Assembly (NCBI RefSeq): GCF_900078365.1
Contig: NZ_LT598653.1
Location: forward strand, 558,001 to 622,000
DNA length: 64,000 nt
Source of the DNA: an uncultured Sphingopyxis sp.
Lineage (GTDB): Bacteria; Pseudomonadota; Alphaproteobacteria; Sphingomonadales; Sphingomonadaceae
Direction: 5' to 3'
Both the position numbers and the translations under genes were made by a program. Positions 14,168 to 23,030 of the stretch are shown here, in pieces. The stretch's first letter is position 1, and the number at the start of each line of letters is the position of its first letter. The notes beneath the pieces were generated by a model. That model ran no database searches, was not told where the DNA came from, and saw only the letters and a list, made by a program, of their open reading frames with translations.

Positions 14168-16879
14168 ATGACCGCACCCGATGCTTCCGCGCGCCAGTCC
14201 GCGCTCGACCGGCTCACCGCCAACGCGCCGTTCCTCGCCCGGCTCGCCGAGATCAACCCCGACGATGTGACGCGGTTCCTGACCGACGGCACCGACGCGG
14301 CGCTGGCCGGTGTCGCGCCGCCGCCGGCCGGCGACGACATCATGCCCGCGCTTCGCCGGTGGCGCGGGCGGTTGGCGCTGTTGCTCGCGCTCGGCGACCT
14401 GTCGGGCGAGCATGACGTCGCGACGACGACGCGCCTGCTCTCCGGCTTTGCCGATATGGCGTGCGACGCGGCGCTCGCCGCCGCCTTTGCCGAGCGGGTG
14501 CCGGGCGAGGAGCCGCGCGGTCTGGCGGTGATCGCGCTCGGCAAGCTCGGCAGTCACGAACTCAACTATTCGTCGGACATCGATCCGATCCTGATCTTCG
14601 ACCCCGAAACGCTGCCGCGCCGTTCGCGCGACGATCCCGGCGAAGCGGCGGTAAGGATCGCGCGGCGGATGGTCGAGATATTGTCGGCGCGCACCGCCGA
14701 CGGCCATGTGCTGCGCGTCGACCTGCGGCTGCGTCCGCATCCCGAGGTGACGCCGATCGTGCTGCCCGAAAGCGCCGCGATCTCCTATTATGAATCCGAG
14801 GCGCTCGCTTGGGAGCAGGCGGCGTTCATTCGTAGTCGGGCGTCGGCGGGCGACCGCGCGCTCGGCGAAGATTTCCTCGCCGCGATCCAGCCTTTCATCT
14901 GGCGCCGCAGCCTCGATTTCCGGCAGCTCAAGGAAATCGGCGCGATGAGCGACCGCATTCGCGACCATTTCGCGCAGGGGCAGGCGTTCGGCCCGGGCTT
15001 CGACCTGAAGCGCGGGCGCGGCGGCATCCGCGAGATCGAATTTTTCGCGCAGGTCCACCAGCTCATCTACGGCGGGCGCGACCCGTCGCTGCGCGTGCCC
15101 GCGACGGTCGATGCCCTGGCGGCGCTCGCGGCGGCGGGACGGATCGAACCCGAGGTCGCGGCGCGGCTGTCGGGCCATTATGCGACGCTGCGCCGTATCG
15201 AGCACCGGTTGCAGATGATCGAGGACCAGCAAACTCACAGCCTGCCCATCCAGGAAGCGGCGCTCGATGGCGTCGCGCGGCTCGACGGCGAGATAGACGG
15301 CGCGGCGCTGCTCGCGGCGCTGGAGCCGGTCGTCGCCGATGTCGGCAGCTGTTACGACCGGCTCGTTGCCGAGCGCGCCGTGACGACGGGGCTGCCGCGC
15401 GACGAGGGCGGCCTTGCGGCGGAGCTGATGGCGGCGGGGTTCGATCCGCCTGACGCGGCGCTGCGCACGATCGCCGAATGGCGCGGCGGCAAGCTGCGCG
15501 CGCTGCGCAGTCCGGCGGCGCAGGCGGCGCTCGAGACGGTGTTGCCCGAACTGATGAAGGCGTTGGGTGCCGCGCCCGATCCGCAGGCGACGCTGCTGCG
15601 TTTCGACAAGCTCGTCGGCGGGCTGCCGAGTGCAGTAGGCTTCTTCCACCTCCTCGCGGCGCAGCCCGAACTCGCCCGGATCGCGACGCGCACCCTGTCG
15701 CTCGCCCCGACGCTGGCCGACGCGCTCGGCGCGCGGGTCGAGCTGATCGAAGGGCTGATCGACAAGCGCGCGTTCGAGGCGCCGGCGGCCAAGGCCGACC
15801 TGCTCGGCGAATGGACGCCGGGACTGGCGGGTCTCGACTATGAGCGGCTGCTCGACCGCGTGCGCGACCGCGTCGGCGAGCGGCGCTTCGCTTATGGCGT
15901 GCAGTTGATCGCCGGCGCGAACGATCCGCTCGCCATCGCGCGCGGCTATTCGGAGCTCGCCGAAGCGGCGCTGCAGGTGCTCGCCGATGCGACGGTCGCC
16001 GAATTCGTGGCGGCGCATGGCCGCGTTCCGGGCAGCGAGCTTGTCGTGCTCGCGCTCGGCCGGCTTGGGGGCAGGGCGCTGACGCACGCGTCGGACCTCG
16101 ACCTCATCTACCTGTTTACCGGCGATCATCTCGCCGAATCGGACGGACCGCGTCCGCTCGGCGCGACGACCTATTACAACCGCCTTGCGCAGCGCGTGAC
16201 CGCGGCGATGTCGGTGCCGACCGCGGCCGGCAAGCTCTACGATGTGGATACGCGGCTGCGCCCGCAGGGCGCGCAGGGGCCGCTTGTCGTCACGCTCGAC
16301 AGCTTCGAACGCTATCAGCGCGAGGAGGCGTGGACGTGGGAGCATATGGCGCTGCTCCGTGCGCGGCCGGTCTATGGCTCGGACGCGGTAAAGGCGGAGG
16401 TGGAGCGCATCGTCGCCGACCTGCTCGTGATCCCGCGAGATCCCGCGAAACTGGCGGCCGACGCTGCCGAGATGCGCGCCAAGATCGCGGCGCACAAGCC
16501 GCCGAAGGGCGCGCTCGACATCAAGGGCGGGCCGGGCGGGCTCGTCGACCTCGAATTCGCGATGCAGGTGACGCAGCTTGCGAGCGGCCAGTGCCATGAC
16601 CCGAATATCGCGGCGGCGCTGGCGTGCCTGAAGGCCGCCGGGCTGGCGCCGACCGAGGTGTGCGCCGCGCACGGGCTGCTCGCGCGGATGCTCGTCATGC
16701 TGCGCCTCACCGCGCCCGACGGGGAACCCGCGACGGCGGCAGCGCGTCAACTTGTCGCGGCGGCGTGCGGCGAACCCGGCTGGCCGCAACTGCTTGCCGC
16801 GCACGATTTGGCGCGGCAGGAGATCGCGAACTGGTGGGCTTCGATTCGGCCCGCCGCCTCGGCACAGCAGGAGATTTGA
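14168..16879 (+). CDS. glnE: Glutamine synthetase adenylyltransferase / adenylyl-removing enzyme
   Basis: 903 aa, normal length. Two nucleotidyltransferase domains are visible: GKLGSHELNYSSDIDPILIF near residue 130 (the adenylyl-removing half) and GRLGGRALTHASDLDLIYLF near residue 640 (the adenylylating half). Each is followed by the family's helical region (GGIREIEFFAQ and GGLVDLEFAMQ). The enzyme adjusts glutamine synthetase activity to nitrogen status together with PII proteins. The peroxiredoxin gene starts 3 bases after its stop. Confidence 0.96.
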   Translation: MTAPDASARQSALDRLTANAPFLARLAEINPDDVTRFLTDGTDAALAGVAPPPAGDDIMPALRRWRGRLALLLALGDLSGEHDVATTTRLLSGFADMACDAALAAAFAERVPGEEPRGLAVIALGKLGSHELNYSSDIDPILIFDPETLPRRSRDDPGEAAVRIARRMVEILSARTADGHVLRVDLRLRPHPEVTPIVLPESAAISYYESEALAWEQAAFIRSRASAGDRALGEDFLAAIQPFIWRRSLDFRQLKEIGAMSDRIRDHFAQGQAFGPGFDLKRGRGGIREIEFFAQVHQLIYGGRDPSLRVPATVDALAALAAAGRIEPEVAARLSGHYATLRRIEHRLQMIEDQQTHSLPIQEAALDGVARLDGEIDGAALLAALEPVVADVGSCYDRLVAERAVTTGLPRDEGGLAAELMAAGFDPPDAALRTIAEWRGGKLRALRSPAAQAALETVLPELMKALGAAPDPQATLLRFDKLVGGLPSAVGFFHLLAAQPELARIATRTLSLAPTLADALGARVELIEGLIDKRAFEAPAAKADLLGEWTPGLAGLDYERLLDRVRDRVGERRFAYGVQLIAGANDPLAIARGYSELAEAALQVLADATVAEFVAAHGRVPGSELVVLALGRLGGRALTHASDLDLIYLFTGDHLAESDGPRPLGATTYYNRLAQRVTAAMSVPTAAGKLYDVDTRLRPQGAQGPLVVTLDSFERYQREEAWTWEHMALLRARPVYGSDAVKAEVERIVADLLVIPRDPAKLAADAAEMRAKIAAHKPPKGALDIKGGPGGLVDLEFAMQVTQLASGQCHDPNIAAALACLKAAGLAPTEVCAAHGLLARMLVMLRLTAPDGEPATAAARQLVAAACGEPGWPQLLAAHDLARQEIANWWASIRPAASAQQEI

Positions 16880-16882
16880 GAC

Positions 16883-17350
16883 ATGAGCGCACCCGCGATC
16901 GGCGACCCGATTCCCAATGTGAAACTTCTCGACGCCGACGGCGCGGCGATCGACCTTGCCGCGATGAAGGGCGCGCCTTTGGTCGTCTATTTCTATCCCA
17001 AGGCCGATACGCCGGGCTGCACGACCGAAGCGCAGGATTTCACCCGCCTCGCGCCCGAATTCGCGCATCTGGACGCGCAGGTGCTGGCGGTATCGCGCGA
17101 TGCGCCCGCGAAGCTCTGCAAGTTCCGCGACAAATATGGCCTGACCGTCCGCCTCGCCTCCGACGAGGATGGCGCGGTGTGCGAAGCCTTCGGCACCTGG
17201 GTCGAAAAGCAGAATTACGGCCGCACCTATATGGGGATCGAGCGGTCGACCTTTCTGTTCGGCCGCGATGGCAGGCTGGCGAAGGAGTGGCGCAAGGTGC
17301 GCGTGAAGGGTCATGCCGACGCCGTGCTGGAGGCCGCCAAGGCGCTTTGA
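16883..17350 (+). CDS. bcp: Thiol peroxidase of the Bcp/PrxQ family
   Basis: 155 aa. The peroxidatic Cys46 lies in FYPKADTPGCTTEAQDF. The resolving cysteine five residues later, as in E. coli Bcp, is missing; Cys79 (KLCKF) sits where PrxQ proteins such as that of Xylella have theirs, so that type of disulfide is likely. The protein reduces hydrogen and organic peroxides with thioredoxin. It directly follows glnE and probably shares its message. Confidence 0.93.
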   Translation: MSAPAIGDPIPNVKLLDADGAAIDLAAMKGAPLVVYFYPKADTPGCTTEAQDFTRLAPEFAHLDAQVLAVSRDAPAKLCKFRDKYGLTVRLASDEDGAVCEAFGTWVEKQNYGRTYMGIERSTFLFGRDGRLAKEWRKVRVKGHADAVLEAAKAL

Positions 17351-17370
17351 ACGATGGCCTTCATTCCTAT

Positions 17371-17444
17371 CCCGTTCGCGTCGAGCGAAGTCGAGACGCC
17401 CCTCGCGCCTACGCGGCGTCTCGACTTCGCTCGACGCGAACGGG
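17371..17444. repeat. 30-bp perfect inverted repeat
   Basis: The 30-base arm at 17371-17400 (starting CCCGTTCGCGTCGAGCGAAG) has an exact inverse at 17415-17444, with a 14-base loop. The core CGTCGAGCGAAGTCGAGACG type repeat is widespread in sphingomonads. It lies between the peroxiredoxin gene and a TTG-started gene, whose ribosome site begins 2 bases after the right arm. Confidence 0.85.
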
Positions 17445-17457
17445 CAGGGTTGATGCC

Positions 17458-18249
17458 TTGACCACCCTCGGCGAGGCCGCGCGCGGGGTTCTGCTGACGG
17501 CGGACCCGCACGCCAAGCGCCGCGCGGCGCGAGGGCTCGCGCGGGCGTGGCGGCGCGGCGACATCGAACATCGCTGCGACACGCCAATGCCCGACCAGCC
17601 CGCATGGCCGGCGGCGCCCGAACTGATCGCGCCGAACCGGATGCCCAAGCGCGGCAAGGGCGGGTCCGAGCGCGGGCGCATCGCGCTGCTCCATGCGCTC
17701 GCGCATATCGAATTCGTCGCGATCGACCTCGCGGTCGATCTGGTCGGGCGCTTCGGCGGCGAATATCCCTGCGCTTTCGTCGACGACTGGATCGGCGTCG
17801 CCGCCGACGAGGCGATGCACTTCGCGCTGCTCGACCGGCGGCTGCGCCAGCTCGGCAGCCATTATGGCGCATTTCCGGCCCACGCCGGGCTGTGGGAAGC
17901 GGCGCAGGCGACCGCCGACGACGCGCTCGCACGGCTCGCGATCGTGCCGATGGTGCTCGAAGCGCGCGGGCTCGACGTCACGCCGGCGACGGTCGACCGC
18001 TTCCGCGCCGCCGGGGACGAGGCGTCGGCGAAGATTTTATCGCGCATTTACAAGGATGAAATCCGGCATGTGAGCGCCGGCACAGTCTGGTTCCGGCAAA
18101 AGTGCGACGAAATGGGATTCAACGCCGTCGAAACGTGGCATTCCCTGGTAAAATCGCGCTTTCGCGGCAGTTTGAAGCCGCCGTTCAACGACTCGGCGCG
18201 CGAGCGTGCCGGTTTAACGCAAGAATTCTACGCCGTTATTGCTTCGTAA
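17458..18249 (+). CDS. DUF455 ferritin-like protein
   Basis: 263 aa from TTG 17458, chosen because AGGG lies 8 bases before it and it gives the usual family length; no ATG exists before MPDQPAW (codon 44). DUF455 proteins are helical and ferritin-like. Candidate metal ligands are in HIEFVAIDLA, ADEAMHFALL and YKDEIRHV. The function is not established; a di-iron oxidase or hydroxylase related to MiaE is one possibility. The 30-bp palindrome directly upstream could sequester the ribosome site in RNA. Confidence 0.78.
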   Translation: MTTLGEAARGVLLTADPHAKRRAARGLARAWRRGDIEHRCDTPMPDQPAWPAAPELIAPNRMPKRGKGGSERGRIALLHALAHIEFVAIDLAVDLVGRFGGEYPCAFVDDWIGVAADEAMHFALLDRRLRQLGSHYGAFPAHAGLWEAAQATADDALARLAIVPMVLEARGLDVTPATVDRFRAAGDEASAKILSRIYKDEIRHVSAGTVWFRQKCDEMGFNAVETWHSLVKSRFRGSLKPPFNDSARERAGLTQEFYAVIAS

Positions 18250-18364
18250 GGATTGGAACAGCACACAGGCTTCCGCGGGGGATGAGCAATCATCCAAACC
18301 AAGAAATACCGGCGCCAAGGCCTTTTCCGGGCTTTGGCGACATGGCAAACGCGGGGTCGTTGTT

Positions 18365-19066
18365 TTGATTAACACTCTTCTGGCGCAAAAGTTGCACCAA
18401 GTCGCAATGGTTTGCGCGGCAGCATGTTTCGGATTGGCCGCCCCGGCCGTCCACGCCGCCGATACCAGCGCCGACGCCGGCATTGTCGCTCCCGACGAAC
18501 CCGATGATGACAGCTTCGATGCTGGCGTTCCCTCGGCAAGCGAAGACAGCGAAGCCCGCGCGATCTTTCAGGCGTGGAAGCGCCTCGACACCGGTCTGAC
18601 CGCCTCGATCGGCGTTGCGATTCCGTCGCGCCGCCCGATCGACCAGATGTCGCTGTCGTCGTCCTACGGCATGCGCGTCCACCCCGTCACCGGCCGGGTC
18701 GCGCGCCACAACGGCATCGACATTCCGGCGCCGCGCGGCACCCCGATCTATGCGACCGCCGACGGCATCGTCGGCCGCGCCCAGCGCCTCGGCGGCTATG
18801 GCAATTATGTCGAGGTCGAGCATGGCAACGCGATCCAGACGCGCTACGGCCATATGTCCTCCTACATCGTGCGCCCCGGGCAGCAGGTGAAGAAGGGCGA
18901 TATTCTCGGTTACGTCGGTTCGACCGGCCGTTCGACCGGCAACCACCTCCATTATGAAGTCCGCATCGAAGGCGCGCCGGTCAATCCGCTGCCTTTCGTC
19001 CGTTCGGACCAGATGGCGATCGCCGCGATTACCGGCAAGAATGTCGCGATGGGCGGTCCCGAATAA
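18365..19066 (+). CDS. M23-family peptidoglycan endopeptidase
   Basis: About 233 aa. TTG 18365 gives a complete signal peptide (INTLLAQKL then a hydrophobic stretch ending VHA); ATG 18407 and an upstream TTG at 18239 overlapping the DUF455 stop are alternatives. The C-terminal 130 residues are a LytM domain: RHNGIDIPAPRGTPIYA (HxxxD zinc ligands), GYGNYVEVEHGN, RYGHMS, and HLHYEV (HxH). The first half is acidic and low in structure. The enzyme would cut peptide cross-links during cell growth or division. A strong terminator follows. Confidence 0.88.
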   Translation: MINTLLAQKLHQVAMVCAAACFGLAAPAVHAADTSADAGIVAPDEPDDDSFDAGVPSASEDSEARAIFQAWKRLDTGLTASIGVAIPSRRPIDQMSLSSSYGMRVHPVTGRVARHNGIDIPAPRGTPIYATADGIVGRAQRLGGYGNYVEVEHGNAIQTRYGHMSSYIVRPGQQVKKGDILGYVGSTGRSTGNHLHYEVRIEGAPVNPLPFVRSDQMAIAAITGKNVAMGGPE

Positions 19067-19091
19067 GAGCTTTCCCGGGTCGGAGAGGAAG

Positions 19092-19131
19092 GGGCGCCAG
19101 GCGAGCTATCGTCGAGGCGCCCTTTTTATTT
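19092..19131 (+). terminator. Rho-independent terminator of the M23 gene
   Basis: GGGCGCC (19092-19098) pairs with GGCGCCC (19116-19122), followed by TTTTTATTT. Confidence 0.8.
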
Positions 19132-19157
19132 GAAGGCGGGACGCCTATCTAGCGATC

Positions 19158-19499
19158 ATGGTCACGCAGCTTTCCGACATCACCCTTTCGCCCGCCGCCG
19201 CGGCGCGCGTCCGCTGGATCGCCGGCCGCAAGGGCGAGGCCGCCGCGGCGCTGCGCCTTGCGGTCGATGGCGGGGGCTGCTCGGGTTTCACCTATCGCTT
19301 CGGCCTCGCCGAAAGCATTGACGCCGACGACATCGTCACCGAGACCGACGGGGTGAAGCTCGTCGTCGACCCGGTCAGCATCGATCTGGTGCGCGGCTGC
19401 GTCGTCGATTTCGTCGATTCGCTCGGCGGATCGTCGTTCAAGGTCGAAAACCCCAACGCCGCATCGGGCTGCGGCTGCGGATCGAGCTTCTCGATCTGA
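19158..19499 (+). CDS. A-type iron-sulfur carrier (ErpA/IscA family)
   Basis: 113 aa. The three cluster-binding cysteines are present in GGGCSGF and in ASGCGCGSSF. LSPAAAARVRWIAGRK at the start is typical. It would pass iron-sulfur clusters to target enzymes in the cytoplasm. It stands alone between a terminator and xth, so whether it is ErpA, IscA or SufA cannot be decided from context. Confidence 0.92.
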   Translation: MVTQLSDITLSPAAAARVRWIAGRKGEAAAALRLAVDGGGCSGFTYRFGLAESIDADDIVTETDGVKLVVDPVSIDLVRGCVVDFVDSLGGSSFKVENPNAASGCGCGSSFSI

Positions 19500-19538
19500 C
19501 GCCTTTCACAGCTGCCAGCTTGCTGGCATAGGTGCGCC

Positions 19539-20309
19539 ATGAAAATCGCGACCTTCAATATCAACGGGATCAAGGCTCGTCTGCCGCGCCTCGTCGAATG
19601 GCTCGAGGAAACGCAGCCCGATGTCGCCTGTTTGCAGGAACTGAAGTCGAGCGACGAGACGATGCCGACCAAGGAGATCGAGGCGGCGGGTTACGGCTTT
19701 CTCTATCACGGGCAAAAGGGCTTCAACGGCGTCGCGATACTTGCGAAGGGCGCCGAGCCGGTCGAGGTGCAGCGCGGTCTTGCGGGCGAGGCGGAGGACG
19801 AGCAGTCGCGCTATCTGGAGGCCGATGTTCACGGCATCCGCGTCGCATCGATCTATCTTCCCAACGGCAACCCGCAGCCGGGACCCAAGTTCGATTACAA
19901 GCTGCGCTGGATGGCGCGGCTGCGTGAGCGGGCGAAATTTCTTCTCGCCTCCGAAATCCCGACGGTGCTCACCGGCGACTATAATGTCATCCCGCACGAC
20001 GACGATGTGTGGGATCCGCGCGCGATGACGACCGACGCGCTGATGCAGCCCGATTCGCGCGACGCCTGGTTCCGCCTGCTCGGCGACGGCTGGACCGATG
20101 CGATCCGCAGCCGCCATCCGGCGGGCGGGGTCTGGACCTTCTGGGACTATCAGGCGGGCGGCTGGCAGCGCGACCATGGTTTTCGCATCGACCACCTGCT
20201 GCTGAGCCCCGCGCTCGCCGACCGGCTCGTCGATGCGGGCGTCGACAAGGATCATCGCGGACGCGAGAAAGCGAGCGATCACGCGCCGACCTGGGCGGTG
20301 CTGTCTTAA
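19539..20309 (+). CDS. xth: Exodeoxyribonuclease III
   Basis: 256 aa of the ExoIII/AP-endonuclease family. Visible motifs are KIATFNINGIKARL (metal-binding Asn), CLQELKSSDE (catalytic Glu), GDYNVIPHDDDV (Asp/Asn), WTFWDYQAGGWQRDHGFRID and the final SDHAPTW (His). It repairs abasic sites and trims 3' ends. It begins 39 bp after the iron-sulfur carrier. Confidence 0.95.
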   Translation: MKIATFNINGIKARLPRLVEWLEETQPDVACLQELKSSDETMPTKEIEAAGYGFLYHGQKGFNGVAILAKGAEPVEVQRGLAGEAEDEQSRYLEADVHGIRVASIYLPNGNPQPGPKFDYKLRWMARLRERAKFLLASEIPTVLTGDYNVIPHDDDVWDPRAMTTDALMQPDSRDAWFRLLGDGWTDAIRSRHPAGGVWTFWDYQAGGWQRDHGFRIDHLLLSPALADRLVDAGVDKDHRGREKASDHAPTWAVLS

Positions 20310-20333
20310 CGGAAGCAGAAGAAAAGCCGTGTG

Positions 20334-20408
20334 CTCCTGCGAAGACGGGGCCCCATCTCCGGCCGGTGCCATTTCGAACCGATCGGAGATGGATCCCCGC
20401 CTTCGCGG
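20334..20408. repeat. Palindromic intergenic repeat
   Basis: Imperfect arms CCTGCGAAGACGGGG...CCATCTCC (20336-20360) and GGAGATGG...CCCCGCCTTCGCGG (20385-20408). This is another interspersed sphingomonad repeat type, here between two convergent genes, where it may end both transcripts. Confidence 0.6.
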
Positions 20409-20410
20409 CC

Positions 20411-21535
20411 TCATGCGTCGGGATAAAGCGTCGTCATCACGCGCTTGGGATCGAGCGCATAGTGATGCGCGACCGCGTCGGCGATCACGCTCTCTAGGCT
20501 GCGCGTCGGCTTGAGATCGCGGCCGTCGTAGCGCGCCGCGGCGGCGAGCCCCGGCCAGTCGGCCGACACCTTGCCGCCCATCGCCAGCCCGCCGCCGAGC
20601 AGCATCGCGGTCGACCCGGTGCCGTGATCGGTGCCGCCGGTGCCGTTGACCTCGACCGTGCGACCGAATTCGGTCGCGACGATGACGAGCGTGTCGTTCC
20701 ACGCGGGACCAAGCCCCGTCTGCAGCGCGCCGATCAGCTGGTCGAGCCCGCGCAGTTGCGCCGCGAGGCGCCCGCGCTGGCCGCTGTGCGTGTCCCAGCC
20801 GCCGGTTTCGACCATCATCACGCGCGCGCCATCGACCGGCAGCATCAGCGACGCGGCGAGCTTGCCGAGGTCGGCGCCGTTGCGGCCGTTGTTGCCGCCG
20901 ATGTCGCTCGCCAGCTCCTGCGTCTTCACCGCGCTGTCCCACAGCGGGTGGAGCAGCGGGTCGTCGGCGTACATCGCGGTCAGCCGCGCGATCAGGTCGG
21001 CATCGGCCTGCGGCAGGCGGCTCGGCGCATAGGTGCCGACCTGCACCGTGCCGCGTAGCGCGAGCGGAACCGCGGGCGCAATGGCGATCGCATCGCGCTC
21101 GGCGGCGGGGAGCAAAGTCAGCAGCCGCCCGATCCAGCCGTCGTCGCGCCCATAGGGGCGCGATCCGCCGCCCTCGAGCATATTCTGCCCGTCGAAATGC
21201 GACCGGTCGCGATAGGCCGTCGCGACGGCGTGGGCGAAATGCGCCTGCTTGCCGGCGTAAAGGCCTGCGGTCTGCGCGAGCGCGGGATGCAGCGTGAACA
21301 TGCCGTCGAGCTTCGCGCCGCCCGCCGTCTCGTCGGCCAGCGCGCGGCGCGCGGCGGCGAAGGCGGGATCGCCCGTTGGCGCGACGGTGGCAAGCCCGTC
21401 GGCGGCGCCGCGCTGGATGACGAAGACGAGGCGCTTGGGCGTGCCCGCCGCGGCATAGGCGAAACCGGGGAGCGCGCCCGCGGCGGCGACGGTGATTCCC
21501 GACAGGATGATCGAGCGACGTGAGAGGATCATCAT
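20411..21535 (-). CDS. DUF1501 exported protein
   Basis: 374 aa. The N-terminus has twin arginines before a hydrophobic stretch (LSRRSIILSGITVAAAG), so export by the Tat route is likely. The body shows DUF1501 features: KRLVFVIQRGAADGL, GGWDTHSGQ, LVIVATEFGRTVEVNGTGG and DHGTG, which resemble the alkaline phosphatase/sulfatase fold metal site. These proteins are nearly always encoded beside a DUF1800 protein, as here: its ATG abuts the stop of the upstream DUF1800 gene. Function unknown. Confidence 0.9.
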   Translation of the reverse strand: MMILSRRSIILSGITVAAAGALPGFAYAAAGTPKRLVFVIQRGAADGLATVAPTGDPAFAAARRALADETAGGAKLDGMFTLHPALAQTAGLYAGKQAHFAHAVATAYRDRSHFDGQNMLEGGGSRPYGRDDGWIGRLLTLLPAAERDAIAIAPAVPLALRGTVQVGTYAPSRLPQADADLIARLTAMYADDPLLHPLWDSAVKTQELASDIGGNNGRNGADLGKLAASLMLPVDGARVMMVETGGWDTHSGQRGRLAAQLRGLDQLIGALQTGLGPAWNDTLVIVATEFGRTVEVNGTGGTDHGTGSTAMLLGGGLAMGGKVSADWPGLAAAARYDGRDLKPTRSLESVIADAVAHHYALDPKRVMTTLYPDA

Positions 21536-22966
21536 CTATCTCCGCAAAAAGGCAGGGCTCGCGAACAGCATCGCGAGGCCCTGGCCCGGGCTGTCGGCGC
21601 GCGCGATCGCCTGGCTCGTTTCGGGCGTGAGCGCGTCGGCGAGGACGAGCGGGGCGAGCTGGCGCGCATCGGCGCGGTCGCCGATCCGGCCCGCGATGCG
21701 GCTCGCCAGTTCGACGCGCTGCATCAGCGCCGCCGACCCCGCCCAGGTCGCGACCATATCGTCATATCCCTTGGGCGATCCGGGGCGCCACACCGGCTGG
21801 CCGAGCTGGGTGAACATGGCGGCGATGTTCTGGCGCTGGCCGAGCCCCGGTGTTTTCAAGGCGCGGAGCATCGACACCGTCCAGTCCCACGGCGATTTGA
21901 ACATCGTCGGCGTAGCGGTCCAGGGTTCGGGCGAGGCGATGAGCGTGCGATAGAGCGACGGCAGGTCGCCGCCGGTTCGTTCGAAATCCCCCGCCAGCCG
22001 GTCGACCAGCGTCGCCGGCGGATCGTCGGATGTGAAATGCCGCGCGAGTTTGGCCGCGACATGGCGCGCGGTCGCGGGATGAACGGCCAGATCGCGGAGC
22101 ACCGCTTCGGCCTGTTTCCCCCCGGGCTGGTCATAGCGTTTGCCGAGGATCGTCAGCGCCCCCGGCTGATGGAGCCGATCGACGAAGACGGTCGCGCCCG
22201 GCCGTGCGTCGGCGGGCATCAGCCGCTGCCCCGCGCCGCGACCGAGCCCGGCGACGGTGAGGCCGGTGAGCGCCTTGGCGAAATTCGTCACATCGGCCTG
22301 CGTATAGCCGGCGCGCACGCCGAGCGTGTGCAGTTCCATAATCTCGCGCGCCAGATTCTCGTTGAGCCCCGGCGCCTGCCGCCGCCCACGATTTCGCACG
22401 CGCGTCGCAAAGGCGCTGTCGGGGCCGAAGCTCTGCGCCTGGTCGAGGAAGAGCAGCATCGCGGGATGGTGAACGGCCGCGGTCAGCAGGTCGGCGAACT
22501 TGCCCATGACATGCGGACGGATCGCCTCATTCTCGTAGTTTCCGGCAAAGCCGACGACGGTCTGCTTGTCCGCCGAGATCGCGAAATGATTGGCCCAGAA
22601 ATGAACGAGTCTTTCGGCAAAGGGCGTCGGCGTCGCGACCGCGGCCGCCAGCCGGGCGCTCGCGGCCTCGCCATAATGACGGCGAAAGCCGGCGCGCGCC
22701 ATGCGCCGCATCGCCGGGACGTCCGCGCCCTCGTCGTCGCGCATTTCCGCGCTGTTCGCTTCGCGGCGCATCGCCCGCCGCTCATCGCGATATTCGGCAT
22801 AGGCGGTCGCGATCTCCTCGCGTCCCGCCAGCCCCGCGATTGCCGCGGGGGCGGGATCATAATCGCCGATCTGGCGGATCAGCCAGTCCTTCGGATCCTC
22901 GATCGCGGGGTCGTCGAACCGGCGTCCGAGGCCAAAGCGGTTGGCGGCAAGATACTGGACTGCCAT
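21536..22966 (-). CDS. DUF1800 protein
   Basis: About 476 aa from ATG 22966, which follows GGAAAGG; the frame is open further upstream but without a ribosome site. The family signatures are LAANRFGLGRR at the start, RLVHFWANHFAIS, LNENLAREIMELHTLGV, YTQADVTNFAKALTG and a C-terminal LFASPAFLRR. DUF1800/DUF1501 pairs occur in many environmental bacteria and may form an exported complex, but no activity is established. The two genes form an operon with no gap. Confidence 0.88.
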   Translation of the reverse strand: MAVQYLAANRFGLGRRFDDPAIEDPKDWLIRQIGDYDPAPAAIAGLAGREEIATAYAEYRDERRAMRREANSAEMRDDEGADVPAMRRMARAGFRRHYGEAASARLAAAVATPTPFAERLVHFWANHFAISADKQTVVGFAGNYENEAIRPHVMGKFADLLTAAVHHPAMLLFLDQAQSFGPDSAFATRVRNRGRRQAPGLNENLAREIMELHTLGVRAGYTQADVTNFAKALTGLTVAGLGRGAGQRLMPADARPGATVFVDRLHQPGALTILGKRYDQPGGKQAEAVLRDLAVHPATARHVAAKLARHFTSDDPPATLVDRLAGDFERTGGDLPSLYRTLIASPEPWTATPTMFKSPWDWTVSMLRALKTPGLGQRQNIAAMFTQLGQPVWRPGSPKGYDDMVATWAGSAALMQRVELASRIAGRIGDRADARQLAPLVLADALTPETSQAIARADSPGQGLAMLFASPAFLRR

Positions 22967-23030
22967 TGACAAGCCTTTCCATGCGTCAAACGCACGGTGG
23001 CGGCCATTTGTCGCAAAGCTGTCCCAGCGG

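Noticed and set aside
14039..17932. 1297-residue open frame on the minus strand opposite glnE
   Set aside because: Arginine-rich shadow frame of a high-GC gene. The plus-strand glnE has full family motifs, so the antisense frame is an artefact of codon bias. Many other long minus- or plus-strand frames were dropped for the same reason.
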